From contig CAJNOP010000014.1 of assembly GCA_905250075.1 (NCBI GenBank), positions 1,008,537 through 1,072,536 of the forward strand: a stretch of 64,000 nt of DNA, given 5' to 3'. Both the position numbers and the translations under genes were made by a program. The DNA comes from Rotaria sp. Silwood1 (lineage: Eukaryota > Rotifera > Eurotatoria > Philodinida > Philodinidae). Under the pieces are notes generated by a model that had not been told where the DNA came from, searched no databases, and was given only the letters and a program-made list of their open reading frames with translations. Position 1 is the first letter of the stretch. Each line of letters begins with the position of its first letter. Positions 1 through 10,071 of this stretch are shown here, piece by piece.

Positions 1-604
1 TGTAGACATATAACTCAGTGAGTTCTATTAGCCATAAAATTTTTATTGAGAAATATTGAGCCATTTGGATTTTATGAACCATACAATATGCGAAAAAGTG
101 CTGATTTTTGATAACTTTTGTACTTCATAACTTTTGATTGGAATGACATAGAAGTCTGAAACTTTCAGCATAGATAGAGCACTACAAGGGACATGTCTCC
201 TGAAAATATCAGCTATCTATATTGTTCCATTAGGTCGGAAGAGTCCTCTCAAAAATGAGAGTTTTCAGGGTTTGTTTCTCCCAAAATATAAATTACGTGG
301 AGAGTTGGTCTTTATAAGTTGAAAGTACTCTCTTAGGGCTACAAGCCCATAAAAAAGTTAGCGTTCCATCTCTAGAAATGGTTCGCACTGGATGACACCT
401 TCCAACAGTATTTCTAAGATAGATATACCTTTTACACGAGTTTTGGAGTGCGATTTCTAGTCTCACCCATCTGTTAGATCCAAGTAATTTTTGATGGAGA
501 ACACGATGATCATATTCCTCTGTGTTTCGAACTTCCTTTACATCAACAAAGCAAAGGCAATCATATTCAATAGGATTTGTCAGGTGAAAGAAAACAAACT
601 TTAT
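1..604 (+). repeat. Left terminal inverted repeat arm (partial)
   Basis: This is the reverse complement of about 7311-7905, and the same sequence recurs more loosely at about 8190-8605. Homology ends near 590-604, where the two arms differ by a short insertion. The arm contains only short spurious frames (for example 491-673). It probably extends leftward out of the window, because the right arm continues for at least another 200 bases. Confidence 0.85.
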
Positions 605-884
605 TCTTTACTAAATATGACAATGCACTTTTGCCATATATGTGTATGTAATGTGTATTTTTTCTCTTGGTAACCACTTACCAACTACTGGGATTTTAGC
701 TGTTCTGTGATATGATATGTGTTTGCTTGATGTGCTTGTTTTTGTTCTGTTAAATCAGTGTCCACGTGCTTGTTTTGAATGATGAAAATGCATGCGAGAA
801 AAGCATCAAGTATATTATCTTTTTTTTCACATACTTTGTTCTACGAGAGAGTATTACTCTGAGCATACAAAATCCAATTTTACA

Positions 885-1463
885 ATGGTCGACCGAAACA
901 ATGGTGGATATGTGAGTGGCCGTGGGATACCGTCATATCTTCTTGATCGTGTCGATGATAATTCAAGTATCTATAGTGATGGTGCATCGAGGATTTTTCG
1001 TGAAATCGATTCATTGGTAACAACCAGTAGGGGTTCGTATACATCAAATATTTCAAACATTCCATATAGTTCCTCTTCGTTTACTATAGCATCGGTCGAC
1101 GGAATATCGACTTCATTATTGGGCTCTGAACTGAACTCATCTCAACAAAGATTGAATTGCAATATATCTTCGGTTTCCAACAAAACAGATGAGACAACAA
1201 CTATTAGAAGCGACTACCCATCCACTTCGGATAACCGTTTAATCAATGTTCGACACGAAAAAGTAAACGAAGTGTCAATGTTATCATATATGTCATTGAT
1301 GGATACTGCGTGTAGCATTCCAATATGTCTTCGTAAAGACGATGAACAGAATGCTAGTGTTGTGTATAGTAGCAACGGTGCATCAAACGTCTTCACTGAT
1401 CCTGACCATATGTTTCCACCATACGTTAGTTTACTTTCTCAGGAGGAAGATGAAACAGAATAA
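885..1463 (+). CDS. Uncharacterised Ser/Thr/Asn-rich open frame inside the transposon
   Basis: An uninterrupted 192-codon frame runs from an ATG at 885 in a good context (ACAATGG). An upstream in-frame ATG at 792 would add 31 residues. The protein is hydrophilic and rich in Ser, Thr, Asn and Asp, with no signal peptide, membrane segment or cysteine pattern that I recognise. It ends in a short acidic tail just before the stop. It lies immediately inside the left inverted arm and is followed by about 250 bases without a clear frame. The transposase-like exon at about 1726 then begins behind a good splice acceptor (TTGTTAACAG). It may be a second transposon-encoded protein or a first exon of the same gene whose donor I cannot place. 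I do not recognise its family. Confidence 0.45.
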   Translation: MVDRNNGGYVSGRGIPSYLLDRVDDNSSIYSDGASRIFREIDSLVTTSRGSYTSNISNIPYSSSSFTIASVDGISTSLLGSELNSSQQRLNCNISSVSNKTDETTTIRSDYPSTSDNRLINVRHEKVNEVSMLSYMSLMDTACSIPICLRKDDEQNASVVYSSNGASNVFTDPDHMFPPYVSLLSQEEDETE

Positions 1464-1725
1464 AAACATCAGATACACAATACATGGGAAGGTTTATTTC
1501 ATATAAGAAATAAAATTATTTAGAGGTTTTACAGTTTTAGGTCTCCTGAATTCTGATTCAGTAAGAGAACACAATAATGATGATCTTTCGAGTCGTGTTA
1601 AGCCAATAATACCCAATTATAATGAATGTTGTCTTTAGGGTAATCCAAACGTGACTATCTGTAGTGGAACCTCATGTCGTCAGTAGTCTTTACTATTTGG
1701 ATCAACATAACTTTGTTTGTTAACA

Positions 1726-3707
1726 GATTATCCTGATTGGACACCAATATGTATTCGTTTTTCTGCACTGAAAGGTATAGATATAAGACCATATCTCAAG
1801 CGCAAAAACGTGATTTCTAAGATAGAAGAGGACAATTTAATTGTCAATGAGAGAAATCTTATTGCTAATAGGCTACGTGCAAAAGACATTTTAATTGACG
1901 ATTCTATGGCAATTTGTCCAAAACATCGAAGCTCATATGGAATTGACTGGTATGACTCTACATCTACGTGCCATCATCGTGATCATGATTCCCAATATCA
2001 CTATTCTTCTCGTAATTGTCGCAGGGCTAATATAACTATCTGTTCCAAGATTGAAGGCTTTCCTGTCGGTGGCAGGTAGTGCTATTCATTTGCTGATTTT
2101 ATTACATCGCACTGAAAAAAAAATGGTACGATACCGAACCAAAAAAGGTACTTTGAACGAAAAAAAGGTTTCGTACATAGTACGGAACCTAAAAAGGTTC
2201 CGAATTCGTTGCAATTCTCTGAACCATTTTAGGTTCGGTACAGACCACTTCGAAAAACTTGAAAAAGTGTCCTGAGTCAATGACAATCAATTTTAGTCAT
2301 CCAACGTTTTGTACGAAACCTTTTGAGGGTTTCGTATTGTCTTCCTAAATGGTTCCGTAATCATACAAATTTTTTTGCAGCGTACCGAACCATTTAGGAA
2401 GACAATACGAAACCCTCAAAAGGTTTCGTACAAAACTTTGGATGACTAAAATTGATTGTCATTGACTCAGGACACTTTTTCAAGTTTTTCGAAGTGGTCT
2501 GTACCGAACCTAAAATGGTCCAGAGAAGTGCAACGAATTCGAAACCTTTTTAGGTTTCGTACGATGTACGAAACCTTTTTTTCGTTCAAAGTATCTTTTT
2601 GGTTCGGTATCGTACCATTTTTTTTTCCAGCGCATACTGAATTAATTTTTAGCCTATGCGCAAAGCATAAAAAAGAAGCTTTGGCGATACCAGACGATGT
2701 CTCACTAGGTCCTATTACAACTTACTCAAACATCACAGGTGGATCTGAATTTGTGCCTGATGATTCACGTGCTTTGATGAATCGTATTCTGGCACAAGTC
2801 AATTTGAGCCCTATTCGCTCTCAAACAAGAAAAAGATTGGACCGACATTCAAACAGTGGTCTTCGCCGTATCACCTCGAAACTAAACAACACAATGAGAG
2901 TAATACAGAGTACGTTGCGATCCAGAGTTCTCATATTAAGTGCTTTTGTGTACCCGTGAATTCTAGAGAAAATGGCTGAAGCACTTGCTCCTTGTCAAGA
3001 TGACCAGTTACTACAAATATCGCAGCTTGATCCACAGATCAGCAATACTGAAGTTCTTGATCAAGCAACAGATAATGAGGTGATAAAAAATCTTAAAAAG
3101 ATTTATGACTTGTATGTCCAACAAAAGATGCCTTATATCGAACATGTTCGACTTCTGTCATTGTTGCCTCGCTCATGAAGCTACGAAAAATCTATGGAGC
3201 TCTTCGGCTGCTCACAACATGCCATTAAAATAGCTCATCAAATGTACGATGAACAACAGTATTTACTGACACGAGACAGTGAACCATCTATCAGGCAGCA
3301 AGCTGATCTTGAAAAGATCAAGCATTTTGTGAATTGGCTTGTCGAAAGTAATACTCTGGTTTCAGGTAATTTATAGAATGCTATCTATTACGGCTGAAAA
3401 CTTCCTTTTCGCTACTACATCCCTTCTTGATCTACAGGAACTTATGGTCTTACTGTGCTACGTATGGATAATGGAGACAAATACGAGCTGCCCAAGCAAG
3501 TTCTTCAGTTGCAAAAATCTCATGCTCTTGTTAACTACAAGAAGTATTGTGGTGAAACTGATTTTCAAGGTTTATGAAATAGCAAATTATACGACATACT
3601 CAACAGCATAAAACCTGTACAGCAACAAGCTGCAGCAGGCCTGGATGAGTTTGTCGTCGAAGGCGTCGAAGCATGGCGTTCACTTTCAAGTACGTAGAAA
3701 ATCTATA
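1726..3707 (+). pseudogene. Transposase-like protein, N-terminal half (interrupted)
   Basis: A frame opens after the acceptor at 1725 and carries a Cys/His-type motif, ICPKHRSSYGIDW, then a Cys-His cluster and the run VGGSAI. It is cut by the fold-back element at 2109-2633 and resumes as LCAKHKKEAL near 2650. It continues through 2959, and through 2972-3178 (ending LLSLLPRS), then 3194-3364. An intron at about 3365-3437 has normal GT and CAG ends. The next segment carries an in-frame TGA at about 3556 and then continues as KLYDILNSIKP to about 3690. From memory, this order of motifs (zinc-binding N-terminus, a leucine-rich segment, a short helix before a D-rich core) matches an uncharacterised multi-copy protein of sponge and cnidarian genomes. 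That match is recollection, not a search result. The stop codon and the insertion make it a pseudogene. Confidence 0.6.
2109..2633. mobile_element. Fold-back (hairpin) element inserted in the transposase-like gene
   Basis: The two halves are reverse complements over almost the whole length, about 260 bases each side of a centre near 2375. The outer ends read GC(A/G)CTG(G) followed by nine A and TGGTACGATACCGAACC, mirrored on the right. Each arm also contains many short copies of GGTTCGGTAC or GGTTTCGTAC in both orientations, giving nested smaller hairpins. It breaks the Cys-containing region of the surrounding protein. I could not define a convincing target duplication; a 3-base CAT on both sides is possible but weak. 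The frames 2086-2286 (-) and 2456-2630 (+) are mirror images of each other and non-genic. Confidence 0.85.
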
Positions 3708-4136
3708 TTAACCCAGATATTCTTCAAGTGGCTATTTTATTTAAAGAGCCGAGGGAGAAATAACGGAGGTCAAAGCCTGCGTAGGTTTCAGGAAGTATAA
3801 GTACAGAGAACTCTAGGCAACAGAACATCTTCAGAGACTTAATAGTACTTTAGAAGTCTTTATTCACTTTCAGGCTAGATGTTTTTCTTATTTTCTTCTT
3901 GTATATGTCGAAGTAATATCGATTATAAATCAATCCAATTTGGTATTATTAGAAATAAAACCATTCGGCCAGCTGGTAACTTATATCTTTAGCTCTAGTC
4001 GTTATTTAGCACTGAACTGGATTTGCTACTACACCTATCTTCGGTTCAGAAGCATTTGATTTTTTATGCAGCGTCGCATATCAATAAATTAGTGTTTACT
4101 GATAAACTCATCGGACTGGTGTAGAGGGTTACATGA

Positions 4137-4629
4137 ATTTCGGCCCACGGAATTTTCGGTCAGGTCCGAAATTCCGGTGATTTTTCGGACCGAGCCGAAA
4201 TTCCCTGTGGACTTTCGGCCCATAACCTCATTGACTTCATTGACCCCTAAAATAAAAAACCTAATTTTTTAAAATCAGTTGCCAGACATTGTAGTGCTGA
4301 GCAGAGGGTGTGGAGCGTGGATGTCTCTTTCTTCAAGACTCACACCCGCAGTCACATCCGCACCACTTCACACCATTCCAACACCCACACCATATTGCTG
4401 AAGATTATGACGTTCTGCTCAGCACTACGACACATCGCTGAGCACTATGACGTTCTGCTCGGCACTACGCCATACTGCTCAGCACTACGTCATATCACAG
4501 AGCACTATGACGTCCTGCTCAGCACTACAATGTCTAACAACTGATTATAAAAGATTAGATTTGTTACTTTAGGGGTCAATGAGGTCATGGGCCGAAAGTC
4601 CGGGCCGGAAATTCTGTGGGCCAAAATTC
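4137..4629. mobile_element. Fold-back element with a palindromic tandem core
   Basis: The outer arms pair: 4137-4255, with several TTTCGGCCC/GGGCCGAAA words and the run GACCCCTAAA, is the imperfect reverse complement of about 4570-4629. The inner arms at 4277-4305 and 4516-4544 pair as well. Between them is a set of tandem units of about 22-24 bases, alternating versions of CTCAGCACTACG and GAGCACTATGACG, which are themselves partly palindromic. The whole lies where the two halves of the transposase-like gene should join, so it is probably a later insertion into an intron or coding region. The 78-codon frame 4308-4544 is inside the repeat and is not a gene. Confidence 0.8.
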
Positions 4630-4727
4630 TGGTCTCCCGGTATATGGGTTAGTTTAATTCAGCATGATCAGTTCTGATCGGTCGTTGACAAGGCGCATGA
4701 TTAAGGCAAAACAGATTCATTTGTGCT

Positions 4728-6902
4728 TTGGTTGTAGCGATTGTGGAAGAAATGGCTATTCCTCAAGCCGATCGTAGGCGTCTACTGAAACAAATGGAAA
4801 TGGCAGAGAACTATCAAAAGGCAAGACATATTGGTCATTGTGCGGCAAATTCTAATTGCATTAGTCACTGCACTACATTTGCACTAAGTGATCCTGATTG
4901 TGCTCAACATTACTCAAAATGTAGTCAAGAACATACGTCTATTTGTCCCGACCGTGCTAATATTATACGAACACTTGGCGAAATCAAAGAAAAAGTCGAG
5001 AAAATCTCTGACCCAGACTCACATGCAGAAGTTAAATACGACTTTGAGAATGCCTCAGAACATATAATTGAATGGTCTCGTCACAACATACGCTTTGCTC
5101 AACAGGATCGTGAGAAGACAAAAATAATTTCCGAAATGGAAACAGATGAAGCTTTTTGTACCTTTGATTGGGGTGAGAAAATTTTGCCACAGGAGTACAG
5201 AGAGTCTCAGAAAAAGTATTTCGGAAAGAAAGGCATGTCGGTATTTATTGGTTCATTTGTTTGAAAAAAGAAATCTACAACTCTCCTGTGCCAGGTGCAG
5301 TGAAAACTACTACATCATCAACACATAGTTTTTCGACAGAATCATATATACGGGCATTAACTAACGCTTCTCAAACAGAAGTCGATACATGGAGTGCTGG
5401 TGAGATTATTTTGAAGCAGTTTCAAGCTGATTATCCCCATATAAAGAAACTACATAAACATACATACAATGCAGGAAATTTCTCATCGCATGACACTCCT
5501 GAAGCTGAAAGAGTAATTTGTCACAGGGTATGCCTTCTATATACCATTGCTACTTCGATAACTAATGTATCATATTCTAGAGCTTGGTCTTGACTTATTG
5601 ACTAGGGACTATAGTGAGGTACAAAAAGGTAAGGACATATGTGACCGCATATGTGGAGTAGCAAAGGATCGCATGCGGTCCTGGATAGCTACAGGAAATA
5701 ATTTGCTGAATGCACACGATATAAAAGAAGGGATGGAGCATGCTGGTGGGATTACAAATACCAAAGTGGCGGTAGCAGAGATTTTACCGGGTGCTGCTAT
5801 GTGCATCATTAGCTGAAGCTCAGTGCCTTCCTGATCTTTTTTCTTTTCTAAGGTTATTTGGGCAAAACCAATGTCCCTAACGTCTCATCAATACGTTCTG
5901 TACGATATGAACAAGACGCTATGAAGGTTTATAAAGCTTTCGATATTGGTAGCGGCATCTCAATCAAGTACAAGGCAATAGAGTTTGAAAATAATATGAG
6001 AGTTACAAGTCCTTTTACTGTACCTATAAATGATCAGTCATCAGGAGCAATACCAAAAAGGTACCATGTTTCTTTCATAAAAAGTGAACTGAACTTTACG
6101 ATACATAGAAGAGCTGATCGGCAATATCATAATTTATCATTATGTCCAATCAATGGCTGCACTGCTACTTTCGAATTAAACATCGAACTAGACGTACATA
6201 TCGCAGTTAATCTACATGTTATTCCAGAAGATGTACCGAGAACAGCAAACGATATCGCTCGAATGCATCTAACAGAGATATTACGATCAACATCAACAAG
6301 ATTCCGTAAGGAAACTGACGCCATTCGTCAATATCACGATAATATCATTTACGACATGTCAGTATCTACTCATAATCGTTTCTTTTCGACTTGTGATTGG
6401 GCGCTACGGACACGAAAACTTGGCAAACCAATGAGTGAAAAAGTAAAGAATTTCATCGAACAACAATGGCTCGACTCGATTAAAACCAATTCAAGGATTA
6501 CACCTGAAGATATTCAGCAACAGATACGCTCAATAAGAGATCAAACTGGACTGAAGTTTTTCCAGACGCATGAGTATCCTACGAAAAATCAAATCAAGTA
6601 TCAATTTCGATAGTTACACCCCTGGGCAAAAGTCTTTCCCCCCACCTCTTTTTTCAGCGAGGCTTTTCTACTATTATATGGACACAACATGGTGTTGTTC
6701 GGGCCGATTACGAGTCCTCTTTTATATGGCCCGAACAACACCATGCTTTGTCCTTATAATAGCAGAGAAAACCTTGCCGAAAAAAGAGGTGGGGGAAAGA
6801 CTTTTGCCCAGGGGTGTAAATCAAAAGTACGATGTGACCCTGAAGCAACAGCTTATAATGGAAATCATTGCCGATAATATAGACTCGCAGTCGTCTAGCT
6901 GA
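4728..6902 (+). pseudogene. Transposase-like protein, C-terminal half (frameshifted, likely catalytic core)
   Basis: 4728-5260 encodes a Cys-rich segment (HCAANSNCISHC and CSQEHTSIC), then an alpha-helical stretch, then FDWGEKILPQEYRESQ and KKYFGKKGMS. The frame must shift by one base near 5245-5262 to continue as EIYNSPVPGAVKTTTSS. Further blocks follow: HTYNAGNFSSHDTPEAERV (to 5528), a probable short intron, DYSEVQKGKDICDR (from about 5606), NAHDIKEGMEHAGGI, then from 5858 a segment with VPNVSSIRSVRY and FDIGSG. The end is cut by the MITE at 6614-6819, after which the last 25 codons resume in another frame and stop at 6900. Conserved Asp in FDW and in DYSEVQKGK could be catalytic in an RNase H-like fold (inference). 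At the intervening block, where I would expect an Asp before NAG, this copy has Tyr. Confidence 0.6.
6614..6819. mobile_element. MITE-like perfect hairpin, 206 bp
   Basis: The termini TTACACCCCTGGGCAAAAG and their exact reverse complement bound a 206-base element. Nearly all of it is self-complementary, including an internal GC-rich stem around GTTGTTCGGGCC. The loop centres near 6712. It lies just after the codon for the last residue of the preceding open frame and displaces the 3' end of the transposase-like gene, whose last 25 codons lie beyond it in a different frame. Being almost unmutated between its arms, it looks younger than the host element. Confidence 0.85.
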
Positions 6903-7310
6903 AATTTATCTACGTTTTCGCATATAAGATCATGATGAAACACAACACTTAATTCTATTCGTACACGCTACGTCTCAATTATATAAAAACAGATTAGTAC
7001 TAGATACACTCATTACTCTAAATTATGTGTACAAGCAAACTAAAGAAATATGTGCTGCAATACAAAAAGAGCAACCCGATAGACACAACAAATAAAAAGC
7101 ATTGCCCACAAAATTAAAATAGTGATAATGAAAAGCTATCTCATATTCCTATGGAAAAACATATAATACCAGGCAAAACTGAAGTAGGACTTCCAAAATC
7201 AATAGCTATCCCATCTCAAATATATTCTTGAATCTTGTTCGAGCTCAAATATACAAGCGTAATAATGCAAATAGTAAGGATATCCCTTATTTAATATCCT
7301 CCTCAAAGCA
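6903..7310. other. Non-coding interior of the transposon
   Basis: AT-rich sequence between the stop of the transposase-like gene and the right inverted arm. No frame, RNA gene or recognisable motif was seen. Confidence 0.5.
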
Positions 7311-7905
7311 ATAAAGTTTCACCTGACAAATCCTATTGAATATGATTGCCTTTGCTTTGTTGACGTAAAGGAAGTTCGAAACACAGAGGAATATGATCAT
7401 CGTGTTCTCCATCAAAAATTACTTGGATCTAACAGATGGGTGAGACGAGAAATCGAACTCCAAAACTCGTGTAAAAGGTATATCTATCTTAAAAATACTG
7501 TTGGAAGGTGTCATCCAGTGCGAACCATTTCTAGAGATGGAACGCTAACTTTTTTCTGGACTTGTAGCCCTAAGAGAGTACTTTCAACTTATAAAGACCA
7601 ACTCTCCACGTAATTTATATTTTGGGAGAAACAAACCCTGAAAACTTTCGTTTTTGAGAGGACTCTTTCGACCTAATGGAACAATACAGATAGCTAATAT
7701 TTTCAGGAGACATGTATCTTGCAGTGCTCTATCTATGCTGAAAGTTTCAGACTTCTATGTCATTCCAATCAAAAGTTATGAAGCACAAAACTTACCAAAA
7801 ATGAGCATTTTTCTGTATATTGTGTGCTTCATAAAATCTCAATGGCTCAATATTTCTCAATAAAAATTTTATGGCAAATAGCACTTACTGAGATATATGT
7901 TTACA
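7311..7905 (-). repeat. Right terminal inverted repeat arm, inner copy
   Basis: This is the inverted counterpart of bases 1-604. Its outer part (from about 7515) is the start of a unit that is repeated in tandem at about 8190-8800. Short frames inside it, such as 7654-7863, have no coding features and follow the repeat rather than a gene. Confidence 0.85.
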
Positions 7906-8800
7906 AAAATTTCATCTAAATCTGTTGAGCCATTCGTGAGATATTATTGCATTAAAACCCCCATTTTGAAAGAGGAACCTTAATAGGACGTTTCATAGAA
8001 TGCTCCTAAATAATCAAAAGATCCATATTTTTAGAAACGGCTTGCGTCAAAATTCTTAGAATACTTCCCTCTATAACATATGTTAAGTTGAGCAAAATTC
8101 GACTACCCCGTCTCGGACAAACAGGGTCAAGGTTTACATTCCATGACTTATAAAATGGTCTAACCATCTCAGATACACCTCCCAAAGATGACCTCCTGTG
8201 CAAGCCATTTCTAGGGAATCCACGCTAATGTTTTTATGGGCATATAGCACTAAGAGAGTACTTCCAACTTCTAAAGACCAACTTTCCAGGCAATCCATTT
8301 CTTGGGAGAACGCGAACCGAGAAAAACCTCATTTTCATCAAAAACCGGTTTTTCAGAGAACTCATCTGAGCGAATGGAACAATATAGATAGCTGATATTT
8401 TCAGGAGACATGTATCTTGTAGTGCTCTATCTATGCTGAAAATTTCAGACTTCGATCTCATTCCAATCAAAAGTTATGAAGTACAAAATTTATCAAAAAT
8501 CAGCATTTTTTCGCATATTGTATGCTTCATAAAATCTCAATGGCTCAATATTTCTCAATAAAAATTTTATGGCTAATAGAACTCACTGAGTTATATGTCT
8601 ACAAAAAATTTCATCTAAATCTATTGTGCCATTCGTGAGATATCATTGCATTAGGACTCCCGTTTTTTAAATGGGTTGTTGTTAGGGCTTTTAGTAAAAT
8701 GCTCATAAAAAATCAAGGGATAAATATTTTTAGAAACGGCTTGCGTCAAAATTCTTAGAATACTTCCCTCTATAACATTTGTTAAATTGAGCAAGATCTG
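7515..8800. repeat. Two tandem copies of the sub-terminal repeat unit
   Basis: The unit at about 7515-8100 is repeated at about 8190-8800. Shared landmarks include the blocks at 7675 and 8372 (a 697-base offset) and the matching ends near 8040-8090 and 8733-8785, where a run of about 50 bases is almost identical. Divergence is higher in the middle of the first third. The short frames 8006-8203, 8198-8395 and 8234-8470 lie wholly in this repeat and are not genes. Confidence 0.8.
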
Positions 8801-8810
8801 ACGACATCGA

Positions 8811-10071
8811 TTGAGCAAGTCTCTGCTATATCGGTCGTGGCTTATATGGACTGGCTCTTAAGAATTTCTTGCAGCTTCTGTCTTTGCCAGATGTACCTCT
8901 TATATCAAACTTATTTTTTTCATGTAACCGCATACATTGGAAATTATATCATTACAGCAAGTACAAGTGATTTTATAACTGTTTCAAATGGCATATGATA
9001 AATTATGTTTTGATTCTTCTTGCAACTGAAGTTTTACAATTTTTTTTCCTGTTTCAAAAAGTAGGCCATTAGGCTTAATCAGTCGTTTTCAAATACTGAA
9101 TGAATTTCCCTTCTTTTTCTAAAATGCATATTTTGAATCAATATGCAATTATTTACAGATTCAAACTAGTTTTAATCTTTATTAACAGATTAAAGACTAT
9201 GAATAAAAATTTTCCTCTATGTTCCTTATTTTCTATACAGAGTAATGCTTTCTGTCAAAGGTTAGACGTATAATGAGCTTTGTTTACAATTAAAAAACTA
9301 CTAAGAAAGTTTCTAAAATAACAAAGTCGATAATGTTTCACATGGACTACTTTCTCGTCGTTTTAAGGTGTGGATGTGGATGTGTGGATCGAGTCTCTAA
9401 CATCCATACCCACATCCTGAGTAGAATGTTACTGAAAATTTCATGATAGATATAATAGATGGTGAAATGGTTATAATGCTGGAACTTTTTGACTTTTTCG
9501 CGAGTTGAGGAATGTTGCCGTTAACAATGAGATACGACATAGCTGGGCGACTCAATTCGAAAAACGACCAACTCAACTCAGTTTGATTGCATTCATGAAC
9601 TTAGTTGAATTAAGTTGACAAAGATTTTTCAGAGTCTACTATTGAGTTTTCGTTTGTCTTCTAATATTCTTTCATTCATATCTAGCAAGTTTAGAGATAA
9701 AACTATTTCAAGTGTTCCTTTTGAAAAAAGGAAAAATTCATGAATCAACCAAAAGAAATGGACAAGAATGCCCATCTCTTCGTAAATCAAAAGGTTGACA
9801 AGCCAAATATAGTATTGGCTCTTCAAAGCTTTTGATGAATATAAACAGACTTTAAGACACTAAAATACCTCTCATGAACCTCTTCTTTGATTTCAAGCTA
9901 AAAAAACAACCTTTTTTTCACTTAAGCAATTATTATGTAAGCATTTGCTTTTATTCTTCAGCTATAAAACAGCACATCAATGAGAATTAGGACTTTCTTT
10001 TCTAACTTTTTACTATCTAATAAACACAAAAAAACTAATACTATACATAAAGTTAAAGAAATAGTAAAAGT
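8811..10071. other. Intergenic region between transposon and small heat-shock gene
   Basis: AT-rich with no convincing coding frame; the 65-codon frame 9629-9826 (-) has no features. A small imperfect inverted repeat of TGTGGATG-type sequence lies at about 9369-9417. Short repeats of ACTCAACTC and AGTTGAATT occur at about 9567-9622. Nothing else was recognised. Confidence 0.4.

Larger units (their letters stand above)
1..8810. mobile_element. Large degraded DNA transposon with long, complex terminal inverted repeats (left end cut by window)
   Basis: Bases 1-604 are the near-exact reverse complement of about 7311-7905, apart from small substitutions and one indel near 590. The right arm then continues outward and is partly duplicated: about 7515-8100 recurs at about 8190-8800, with an offset of roughly 670-700 bases. 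The homologous continuation of the left arm would lie before base 1, so the left terminus is not visible. Between the arms sit a Ser-rich open frame (885-1463), a broken multi-exon transposase-like gene (about 1726-6902) and three fold-back insertions (2109-2633, 4137-4629, 6614-6819). Long inverted arms around a transposase-like gene define a DNA transposon. The nested insertions, frameshift and in-frame stop show that this copy is dead. No target-site duplication can be defined because one end is missing. The superfamily is not assigned. Confidence 0.75.

Noticed and set aside
2086-2286. Minus-strand frame nearly identical to the plus-strand frame at 2456-2630
   Set aside because: The identity comes from the two arms of the fold-back element, not from a duplicated gene.
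4308-4544. 78-codon frame with repeated Ser-Ala-Leu-Arg-His words
   Set aside because: It lies entirely in the tandem core of a fold-back element; the repeats follow the DNA repeats.
7654-8470. Several 65-78-codon frames in the right transposon arm
   Set aside because: They recur with the repeated arm, are not maintained between its copies and have no recognisable features.
9369-9417. TGTGGATG-type repeats considered as an internal telomere-like tract
   Set aside because: The units are irregular and form a short inverted repeat rather than a head-to-tail array.
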